Shown in pieces: positions 53,801 through 61,605 of a DNA stretch of 64,000 nt (position 1 is the stretch's first letter; every line of letters begins with the position of its first letter). The translations under genes were made by a program, and so were the position numbers. The notes under the pieces were generated by a model that saw only the letters and a program-made list of their open reading frames with translations, had not been told where the DNA came from and did not search any database. The stretch comes from Dermacentor variabilis (lineage: Eukaryota; Arthropoda; Arachnida; Ixodida; Ixodidae), in NCBI RefSeq assembly GCF_050947875.1, contig NW_027460396.1, positions 24,167-88,166 of the forward strand, read 5' to 3'.

Positions 53801-56800
53801 AGCAGCATCGGCATGCTTTTCACGTCGTTTGGTAGAAATCCACGTGCGCGTTCTGCCAAAAGCACCATTTGCATGCATATCGCGTGGTTTTGCAGAAAAC
53901 TGCGTCCGCGTCTACCAAAAGATGCATGTGCATGCTTAAAACGCGTTTTGGCACAAATCCATGTGCGGGTGCTAAAAAGAGCAGCATCGGCATGATTTTC
54001 ACGTCGTTTGGTAGAAATCCACGTGCGCGTTCTCCCAAAAGCACCATTTGCATGCATATCGTGTGGATTTGCAGAAAACTGCGTCCGCGTCTACCAAAAG
54101 ATGCATGTGCATGCTTAACACGCGTTTTGGCACAAATCCATGTGCGGGTGCTACAAAGAGCAGCATCGGCATGCTTTTCACGTCGTTTGGTAGAAATCCA
54201 CGTGCGCGTTCTGCCAAAAGCACCATTTGCATGCATATCGTGTGGTTTTGCAGGAAACTGCGTCCGCGTCTACCAAAAGATGCATGTGCATGCTTAAAAC
54301 GCGTTTAGGCACAAATCCATGTGCGGGTGCTACAAAGAGCAGCATCGGCATGCTTTTCACGTCGTTTGGTAGAAATCCACGTGCGCGTTCTGCCAAAAGC
54401 ACCATTTGCATGAATATCGTGTGGTTTTGCAGAAAACTGCGTCCGCGTCTACCAAAAGATGCATGTGCATGCTTAAAACGCGTTTAGGCACAAATCCAAG
54501 TGCGGGTGCTAAAAAGAACAGCATCGGCATGCTTTTCACGTCGTTTGGTAGAAATCCACGCGCGCGTTCTGCCAAAAGCACCATTTGCATGCATATCGTG
54601 TGGTTTTGCAGAAAACTGCGTCCGCGTCTACCAAAAGATGCATGTGCATGCTTAAAACGTGTTTTGGCACAAATCCATGTGCGGGTGCTAAAAAGAGCAG
54701 CATCGGCATGCTTTTCACGTCGTTTGGTAGAAATCCACGTGCGCGTTCTGCCAAAAGCACCATTTGCATGCATATCGTGTGGTTTTGCAGAAAACTGCGT
54801 CCGCGTCTACCAAAAGATGCATGTGCATGCTTAAAACGCGTTTTGGCACAAATCCATGTGCGGGTGCTAAAAAGAGCAGCATCGGCATGCTTTTCACGTC
54901 GTTTGGTAGAAATCCACGTGCGCGTTCTGCCAAAAGCACCATTTGCAAGCATATCGTGTGGTTTTGCAGAAAACTGCGTCCGCGTCTACCAAAAGATGCA
55001 TGTGCATGATTAAAACGCGTTTAGGCACAAATCCAAGTGCGGGTGTAAAAAGAACAGCATCGGCATGCTTTTCACGTCGTTTGGTAGAAATCCACGTGCG
55101 CGTTCTGCCAAAAGCACCATTTGCATGCATATCGTGTGGTTTTGCAGAAAACTGCGTCCGCGTCTACCAAAAGATGCATGTGCATGCTTAAAACGCGTTT
55201 TGGCACAAATCCAAGTGCGGGTGCTCCAAAGAGCTGCATCGGCATGCTTTTCACGTCGTTTGGTAGAAATCCACGTGCGCGTTCTGCCAAAAGCACCATT
55301 TGCATGAATATCGTGTGGTTTTGCAGAAAACTGCGTCCGCGTCTACCAAAAGATGCATGTGCATGCTTAAACGCGTTTAGGCACAAATCCAAGTGCGGGT
55401 GCTAAAAAGAACAGCATCGGCATGCTTTTCACGTCGTTTGGTAGAAATCCACGCGCGCGTTCTGCCAAAAGCACCATTTGCATGCATATCGTGTGGTTTT
55501 GCAGAAAACTGCGTCCGCGTCTACCAAAGATGCATGTGCATGCTTAATACGCGTTTAGGCACAAATCCAAGTGCGGGTGTAAAAAGAACAGCATCGGCAT
55601 GCTTTTCACGTCGTTTGGTAGAAATCCACGCGCGCGTTCTGCCAAAAGCACCATTTGCATGCATATCGTGTGGTTTTGCAGAAAACTGCGTCCGCGTCTA
55701 CCAAAAGATGCATGTGCATGCTTAAAACGCGTTTAGGCACAAATCCAAGTGCGGGTGTAAAAAGAACAGCATCGGCATGCTTTTCACGTCGTTTGGTAGA
55801 AATCCACGTGCGCGTTCTGCCAAAAGCACCATTTGCATGCATATCGTGTGGTTTTGCAGAAAATTGCGTCCGCGTCTACCAAAAGATGCATGTGCATGCT
55901 TAAAACGCGTTTAGGCACAAATCCAAGTGCGGGTGTAAAAAGAACAGCATCGGCATGCTTTTCACGTCGTTTGGTAGAAATCCACGTGCGCGTTCTGCCA
56001 AAAGCACCATTTGCATGCATATCGTGTGGTTTTGCAGAAAATTGCGTCCGCGTCTACCAAAAGATGCATGTGCATGCTTAAACCGCGTTTTGGCACAAAT
56101 CCATGTGCGGGTGCTAAAAAGAGCAGCATCGGCATGCTTTTCATGTCGTTTGGTAGAAATCCACGTGCGCGTTCTGCCAAAAGCACCATTTGCATGCATA
56201 TCATGTGGTTTTGCAGAAAACTGCGTCCGCGTCTACCAAAAGATGCATGTGCATGCTTAAAACGCGTTTTGGCACAAATCCAAGTGCGGGTGCTACAAAG
56301 AGCAGCATCGGCATGCTTTTCAAGTCGTTTGGTAGAAATCCACGTGCGCGTTCTGCCAAAAGCACCATTTGCATGAATATCGTGTGGTTTTGCAGAAAAC
56401 TGCGTCCGCGTCTACCAAAAGATGCATGTGCATACTTAACACGCGTTTTGGCACAAATCCAAGTGCGGGTGCTACAAAGAGCAGCATCGGCATGCTTTTC
56501 ACGTCGTTTGGTAGAAATCCACGTGCGCGTTCTGCCAAAAGCACCATTTGCATGAATATCGTGTGGTTTTGCAGAAAACTGCGTCCGCGTCTACCAAAAG
56601 ATGCATGTGCATGCTTAAAACGCGTTTAGGCACAAATCCAAGTGCGGGTGCTAAAAAGAGCAGCATCGGCATGCTTTTCACGTCGTTTGGTAGAAATCCA
56701 CGCGCGCGTTCTGCCAAAAGCACCATTTGCATGCATATCGTGTGGTTTTGCAGAAAACTGCGTCCGCGTCTACCAAAAGATGCATGTGCATGCTTAATAC

Positions 56801-59800
56801 GCGTTTAGGCACAAATCCAAGTGCGGGTGTAAAAAGAACAGCATCGGCATGGTTTTCACGTCGTTTGGTAGAAATCCACGCGCGCGTTCTGCCAAAAGCA
56901 CCATTTGCATGCATATCGTGTGGTTTTGCAGAAAACTGCGTCCGCGTCTACCAAAAGATGCATGTGCATGCTTAAAACGCGTTAAGGCACAAATCCCAGT
57001 GCGGGTGTAAAAAGAACAGCATCGGCATGCTTTTCACGTCGTTTGGTAGAAATCCACGTGCGCGTTCTGCCAAAAGCACCATTTGCATGCATATCGTGTG
57101 GTTTTGCAGAAAATTGCGTCCGCGTCGACCAAAAGATGCATGTGCATGCTTAAACCGCGTTTTGGCACAAATCCATGTGCGGGTGCTAAAAAGAGCAGCA
57201 TCGGCATGCTTTTCACGTCGTTTGGTAGAAATCCACGTGCGCGTTCTCCCAAAAGCACCATTTGCATGCATATCGTGTGGTTTTGCAGAAAACTGCGTCC
57301 GCGTCTACCAAAAGATGCATGTGCATGCTTAAAACGCGTTTAGGCACAAATCCAAGTGCGGGTGCTAAAAAGAACAGCATCGGCATGCTTTTCACGTCGT
57401 TTGGTAGAAATCCACGTGCGCGTTCTGCCAAAAGCACCATTTGCATGCATATCGTGTCGTTTTGCAGAAAACTGCGTCCGCGTCTACCAAAAGATGCATG
57501 TGCATGCTTAAAACGCGTTTTGGCACAAATTCATGTGCGGGTGCTAAAAAGAGCAGCATCGGCATGCTTTTCACGTCGTTTGGTAGAAATCCACGTGCGC
57601 GTTCTGCCAAAAGCACCATTTGCATGCATATCGTGTGGTTTTGCAGAAAACTGCCTCCGCGTCTACCAAAAGATGCATGTGCATGCTTAAAACGCGTTTT
57701 GGCACAAATCCATGTGCGGGTGCTAAAAAGAGCAGCATCGGCATGCTTTTCACGTCGTTTGGTAGAAATCCACGTGCGCGTTCTCCCAAAAGCACCATTT
57801 GCATGCATATCGTGTGGTTTTGCAGAAAACTGCGTCCGCGTCTACAAAAAGATGCATGTGCATGCTTAACACGCGTTTTGGCACAAATCCATGTGCGGGT
57901 GCTAAAAAGAGCAGCATCGGCATGCTTTTCACGTCGTTTGGTAGAAATCCACGTACGCGTTCTGCCAAAAGCACCATTTGCATGCATATCGTGTGGTTTT
58001 GCAGAAAACTGCGTCCGCGTCTGCCAAAAGATGCATGTGCATGCTTAAAACGCGTTTAGGCACAAATCCATGTGCGGGTGCTACAAAGAGCAGCATCGGC
58101 ATGCTTTTCACGTCGTTTGGTAGAAATCCACGTGCGCGTTCTGCTAAAAGCACCATTTGCATGCATATCGTGTGGTTTTGCAGAAAACTGCGTCCGCGTC
58201 TACCAAAAGATGCATGTGCATGCTTAATACGCGTTTAGGCACAAATCCAAGTGCGGGTGTAAAAAGAACAGCATCGGCATGCTTTCCACGTCGTTTGGTA
58301 GAAATCCACGCGCGCGTTCTGCCAAAAGCACCATTTGCATGCATATCGTGTGGTTTTGCAGAAAACTGCGTCCGCGTCTACCAAAAGATGCATGTGCATG
58401 CTTAAAACGCTTTTGGCACAAATCCATGTGCGGGTGCTTAAAATAGCAGCATCGGCATGCTTTTCACGTCGTTTGGTAGAAATCCACGTGCGCGTTCTGC
58501 CAAAAGCACCATTTGCATGCATATCGTGTGGTTTTGCAGAAAATTGCGTCCGCGTCTACCAAAAGATGCATGTGCATGCTTAAACCGCGTTTTGGCACAA
58601 ATCCATGTGCGGGTGCTAAAAAGAGCAGCATCGGCATGCTTTTCACGTCGTTTGGTAGAAATGCACGTGCGCGTTCTGCCAAAAGCACCATTTGCATGCA
58701 TATCGTCTGGTTTTGCAGAAAACTGCGTCCGCGTCTACCAAAAGATGCATATGCATGCTTAAAACGCGTTTTGGCACAAATACATGTGGGGGTGCTAAAA
58801 AGAGCAGCATCGGCATGCTTTTCACGTCGTTTGGTAGAAATCCACGTGCGCGTTCTGCCAAAAGCACCATTTGCATGCATATCGTGTGGTTTTGCAGAAA
58901 ACTGCATGCGCGTCTACAAAAAATGCATGTGCATGCTTAAACCGCGCTTTGGCACAAATCCATGTGCGGGTGCTAAAAAGAGCAGCATCGGCATGCTTTT
59001 CACGTCGTTTGGTAGAAATCCACGTGCGCGTTCTGCCAAAAGCACCATTTGCATGCATATCGTCTGGTTTTGCAGAAAACTGTGTCCGCGTCTACCAAAA
59101 GATGCATATGTGCATGATTAAAACGCGTTTTGGCACAAAACAATGTGCGGGTGCTAAAAAGAGCAGCATCGGCATGCTTTTCACGTCGTTTGGTAGAAAT
59201 CCACGTGCGCGTTCTGCCAAAAGCACCATTTGCATGCATATCGTGTGGTTTTGCAGGAAACTGCGTCCGCGTCTATCAAAGATGCATGTACATGCTTCAA
59301 ACGCGTTTTGGCACAAATCCATGTGCGGGTGCTAAAAAGAGCAGCATCGGCATGCTTTTCACGTCGTTTGGTAGAAATCCACGTGCGCGTTCTGCGAAAA
59401 GCACCATTTGCATGCATATCGTGTGGTTTTGCAGAAAACTGCGTCCGCGTCTACCAATGGATGCATGTGCATGCTTAAAACGCGTTTTGGCACAAATCCA
59501 TGTGCGGGTGCTAAAAAGAGAAGCATCGGCATGCTTTTCACGTCGTTTGGTAGAAATCCACGTGCGCGTTCTGCCAAAAGCACCATTTGCATGCATATCG
59601 TGTGGTTTTCCAGAAAACTGCGTCCGCGTCTACCAAAAGATGCATTTGCATGCTTAAAACGCGTTTTGGCACAACTCCATATGCGGGTGCTAAAAAGAGC
59701 AGCATCGGCATGCTTTTCACGTCGTTTGGTAGAAATCCACGTGCGCGTTCTGCCAAAAGCACCATTTGCATGCATATCGTGTGGTTTTGCAGAAAACTGC

Positions 59801-60367
59801 GTCCGCGTCTACCAAAAGATGCGTGTGCATGCTTAAAACGTGTTTTGCCACAAATCCATGTGCGGGTGCTAAAAAGAGCAGCATCGGCATGCTTTTCACG
59901 TCGTTTGGTAGAAATCCACGTGCGCGTTCTCCCAAAAGCACCATTTGCATGCATATCGTGTGGTTTTGCACAAAACTGCGTCCGCGTCTACCAAAAGATG
60001 CATGTGCATGCTTAACACGCGTTTTGGCACAAATCCATGTGCGGGTGCTACAAAGAGCAGCATCGGCATGCTTTTCACGTCGTTTGGTAGAAATCCACGT
60101 GCGCGTTCAGCCAAAAGCACCATTTGCATGCATATCGTGTGGTTTCGCAGAAAACTGCGTCCGCGTCTACCAAAAGATGCATGTGCATGCTTAAAACGCG
60201 TTTAGGCACAAATCCATGTGCGGGTGCTACAAAGAGCAGCATCGGCATGCTTTTCACGTCGTTTGGTAGAAATCCACGTGCGCGTTCTGCCAAAAGCACC
60301 ATTTGCATGCATATCGTGTGGTTTTGCAGAAAACTGCGTCCGCGTCTACCAAAAGATGCATGTGCAT
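50891..60367. repeat. Mosaic domain II satellite up to the PLE insertion
   Basis: A patchwork of segments seen earlier. About 53.1-54.3 kb matches 38.1-39.3 kb (offset 15,015 bp). About 56.5-57.7 kb matches 43.5-44.6 kb (13,046 bp). About 58.16-59.1 kb matches 47.6-48.6 kb (10,544 bp). About 59.59-60.37 kb matches 50.11-50.89 kb (9,475 bp). A 2-bp insertion (gatgcatatgtgcatg, near 59104) distinguishes one copy. Offsets are close to whole monomer multiples. No gene was seen. Confidence 0.8.
60355..60367. repeat. Left copy of probable target-site duplication
   Basis: gatgcatgtgcat, the last satellite bases before the insertion. The same 13 bases open the satellite on the right (61593-61605). 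The satellite always contains this motif at the monomer junction, so the flanking copies show a duplication of that short stretch around the insertion and a single interrupted monomer. Confidence 0.65.
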
Positions 60368-60403
60368 TTAGTAAAGCAATGAAGGGGGCTAGTTGGTGAA
60401 CGT
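60368..60403. other. 36-bp left-only extension of the insertion
   Basis: Sequence between the last satellite base and the left arm, beginning ttagtaaagcaatg and ending agttggtgaacgt. It has no counterpart at the right end. Read on the minus strand it directly continues the element's 3' end, so it is probably the true 3' terminus, missing from the plus-strand copy. Alternatively it is filler DNA added at insertion. Confidence 0.55.
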
Positions 60404-60511
60404 TCATGGTTATATTGCGCTCAGTTTTACAAACACGATACTAAGGAAGGACAGGACGTGGACGGACGAAGCGCAAACTACCAACTGTTTGATACTGTTA
60501 AAGAACGCGCT

Positions 60512-60520
60512 TATATAAAA
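60512..60520 (+). promoter_or_regulatory. TATA-like motif in left arm
   Basis: TATATAAAA followed by GG, reading rightward toward the palindrome centre, in the AT-rich 3' part of the element. It matches the TATA-box pattern, but no initiator or transcript is visible. It would drive transcription antisense to the minus-strand endonuclease copy. Low-confidence motif match. Confidence 0.25.
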
Positions 60521-60533
60521 GGAGATATGGTGC

Positions 60534-60547
60534 GGGGGGGGGGGGGG
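60534..60547. repeat. G14 homopolymer
   Basis: Run of 14 G in the left arm, in the 3' non-coding part of the minus-strand copy (C run in sense). The mirror run in the right arm has 9. It is the only difference found between the arms and could reflect replication slippage or base-calling error. Confidence 0.9.
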
Positions 60548-60612
60548 CTACATATAAAAAGATATGACAAGGTGACGACATGTGATTATAGTTTGGGTCA
60601 GGCATACATCCT

Positions 60613-61008
60613 TCACATGCACCCGTTCGCCCTGGCGAACTCGACCTCAGCTTTGATAAGCGCGATGGACGGAGTGCTTACGCACGTCTCTTTTTCTTTA
60701 GCTATCGCAAGCGCCTCCCATATTTCTCGCTCCGTTTTTGTTTTTGATGTTCCGATGACTGTGGTGCTTTCTATTAGCGGAGAGCATTTGCACTGTTTGC
60801 AATGTGCGGCCAAGTTGCTAGGTGCTGTCAGAAGCTGGCACGTGTATTTGTGCTCCCGTAACCTATCGTTTAGACAACGTCCAGTTTGCCCAATGTATAC
60901 TTTCCCGCAGTCTAGTGGGATTTGGTAAACAACTGAAGTAGCGCATTCCACGTACTTTTTTGCGTGCTTAGTCTGACAGACCGTACCACTAGGATCCAAA
61001 GAGGCCAA
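60613..61008 (-). pseudogene. PLE GIY-YIG endonuclease fragment, minus-strand copy
   Basis: Open frame of 131 codons ending in TGA. It has no ATG start: it opens at TTG inside the spacer and an in-frame TGA lies at 61027-61029, so it is a 5'-truncated fragment. The GIY motif is degenerate (VVY, residues 26-28), followed by YIG at 38-40, then GR at 43-44 and NDRLREH at 47-53. An acidic, helix-like segment TEREIWEA at 92-99 is where the family's metal-binding Glu would lie. Cys22, Cys34, His53 and His69 could form the Cys/His zinc site known from endonuclease-bearing PLEs; that assignment is inference. In intact elements this domain sits C-terminal to reverse transcriptase and nicks target DNA to prime reverse transcription. 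No reverse transcriptase remains, so it is probably not functional. Alternative: another GIY-YIG family, less likely given the context. Confidence 0.8.
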
Positions 61009-61009
61009 C
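60994..61009. other. 16-bp spacer at the palindrome centre
   Basis: Unpaired sequence atccaaagaggccaac between the arms. It continues the endonuclease frame of the left (minus) copy for a few more codons, so it may be residual element sequence from one of the two truncated copies. Confidence 0.85.
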
Positions 61010-61390
61010 CCTAGTGGTACGGTCTGTCAGACTAAGCACGCAAAAAAGTACGTGGAATGCGCTACTTCAGTTGTTTACCAAATCCCACTAGACTGCGGGA
61101 AAGTATACATTGGGCAAACTGGACGTTGTCTAAACGATAGGTTACGGGAGCACAAATACACGTGCCAGCTTCTGACAGCACCTAGCAACTTGGCCGCACA
61201 TTGCAAACAGTGCAAATGCTCTCCGCTAATAGAAAGCACCACAGTCATCGGAACATCAAAAACAAAAACGGAGCGAGAAATATGGGAGGCGCTTGCGATA
61301 GCTAAAGAAAAAGAGACGTGCGTAAGCACTCCGTCCATCGCGCTTATCAAAGCTGAGGTCGAGTTCGCCAGGGCGAACGGGTGCATGTGA
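61010..61390 (+). pseudogene. PLE GIY-YIG endonuclease fragment, plus-strand copy
   Basis: Same frame as the minus-strand copy, identical in protein from its PSGTV residues onward to the terminal ARANGCM and TGA at 61388-61390. The first codon that could be taken as a start is a GTG at 61052, which is not credible for a eukaryotic gene. The frame is open from 60977, crossing the spacer, so this too is a 5'-truncated piece. Upstream of the shared part it reads Asn where the other copy reads Asp, because the arms end there. The motifs VVY, YIG, GR, NDRLREH and EREIWEA are intact and no frameshift or stop interrupts the domain, so the insertion looks young. The opposite-strand open frames at 60458-60928 and 61075-61431 are antisense shadows of these two copies. 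Confidence 0.8.
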
Positions 61391-61455
61391 AGGATGTATG
61401 CCTGACCCAAACTATAATCACATGTCGTCACCTTGTCATATCTTTTTATATGTAG

Positions 61456-61464
61456 CCCCCCCCC
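61456..61464. repeat. C9 homopolymer
   Basis: Counterpart of the G14 run in the left arm, five bases shorter. Confidence 0.9.
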
Positions 61465-61477
61465 GCACCATATCTCC

Positions 61478-61486
61478 TTTTATATA
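61478..61486 (-). promoter_or_regulatory. TATA-like motif in right arm (mirror)
   Basis: Mirror of the left-arm motif, reading leftward toward the palindrome centre on the minus strand. If both were used they would give convergent transcription across the inverted repeat. Motif match only. Confidence 0.25.
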
Positions 61487-61592
61487 AGCGCGTTCTTTAA
61501 CAGTATCAAACAGTTGGTAGTTTGCGCTTCGTCCGTCCACGTCCTGTCCTTCCTTAGTATCGTGTTTGTAAAACTGAGCGCAATATAACCAT

Positions 61593-61605
61593 GATGCATG
61601 TGCAT
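61593..61605. repeat. Right copy of probable target-site duplication
   Basis: gatgcatgtgcat at the right edge. Its first two bases (GA) overlap the last two bases of the right arm, so the duplication could be 11-13 bp. The next base is C where the consensus has GC, a 1-bp loss at the junction. Confidence 0.62.

Larger units (their letters stand above)
1..60367. repeat. 179-bp satellite array, left part
   Basis: Uninterrupted head-to-tail tandem array of a monomer of 179 bp (178 bp in variants that lack one A). Landmarks such as gcatgcttaaaacgcg, tcacgtcgtttggtagaaat and gcatgcatatcgtgtgg recur every 178-179 bp throughout and always on the same strand. Copies differ by a few substitutions or 1-bp indels. 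The array is already in progress at base 1. It stops at 60367, inside the last subunit-to-first-subunit junction of a monomer, where the mobile-element insertion begins. It holds about 337 monomers by length. No non-satellite sequence was seen inside this span. Its chromosomal role (centromeric, pericentromeric or subtelomeric heterochromatin) cannot be decided from sequence. Confidence 0.98.
60404..60612 (-). other. 3' non-coding region of the minus-strand PLE copy
   Basis: About 209 bp between the TGA and the outer end of the arm. It is AT-rich with a TATA-like stretch and a long G run (C run in the sense direction). It ends in the sense direction with gcgcaatataaccatga. In this copy the element appears to continue another 36 bases, to 60368. 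Confidence 0.7.
60404..60993 (-). repeat. Left arm of inverted repeat (590 bp)
   Basis: Reverse complement of 61010-61594. In the stretches I compared (both ends, the centre, the coding part and the AT-rich 3' part) the arms match base for base. The one exception is the G run, 14 here against 9 C in the right arm, which accounts for the 5-bp length difference. The outer end is tcatggttatattgcgc and the inner end ccgtaccactagg. Confidence 0.93.
60368..61594. mobile_element. Inverted, 5'-truncated Penelope-like element insertion
   Basis: The only non-satellite DNA in the window. It is two copies of the 3' part of a retroelement in head-to-head orientation: the 5' truncated ends meet at the centre and the 3' ends face outward. 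Each copy has an endonuclease frame of about 125 codons followed by about 200 bp of non-coding 3' sequence. The GIY-YIG domain and the lack of upstream reverse transcriptase fit a 5'-truncated Penelope-like element. Satellite on both sides is in the same orientation and a 13-bp satellite motif flanks both ends, which argues for one insertion event into the array. A fold-back read artefact would give reversed flanks instead. The left side has 36 extra bases (60368-60403) not mirrored on the right. The PLE family call is inference from the domain; reverse transcriptase cannot be checked here. Confidence 0.82.
61010..61594 (+). repeat. Right arm of inverted repeat (585 bp)
   Basis: Mirror of 60404-60993. 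It begins cctagtggtacgg and ends gcgcaatataaccatga. Pairing stops at both limits: the next bases, 60403 T against 61595 T outside and 60994 A against 61009 C inside, do not pair. It is read here as the sense orientation of the element. Confidence 0.93.
61391..61594 (+). other. 3' non-coding region of the plus-strand PLE copy
   Basis: About 204 bp after the TGA, mirror of the left-arm region, with a 9-C run at 61456-61464. It abuts the satellite directly after ataaccatga. No poly(A) tail or simple-repeat tail is visible at the junction, unlike typical LINE insertions. Confidence 0.7.

Noticed and set aside
1..60367. Hundreds of overlapping open frames on both strands as protein genes
   Set aside because: They repeat with the 179-bp period, overlap in all frames, shift frame at 178-bp variants and have no start context or domain. 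They are satellite shadows.
60458..60928. 156-codon plus-strand open frame in the left arm (and its mirror at 61075-61431)
   Set aside because: It lies antisense to the GIY-YIG frame, which has recognisable motifs. The antisense translation has none.
61052..61390. Intact endonuclease gene starting at 61052
   Set aside because: The codon at 61052 is GTG and the frame is open further upstream into the spacer. No ATG precedes the domain, so it is a 5'-truncated fragment.
60404..61594. Fold-back (missing-adapter or chimeric read) artefact as sole explanation of the palindrome
   Set aside because: A simple fold-back would make the two flanks reverse complements. Here the satellite is in the same orientation on both sides and a 13-bp motif brackets the unit. 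A local assembly error is not fully excluded.
60368..61594. DNA transposon with terminal inverted repeats
   Set aside because: The inverted repeats cover nearly the whole element and contain the coding part. The only protein is a GIY-YIG endonuclease fragment and no transposase is present.
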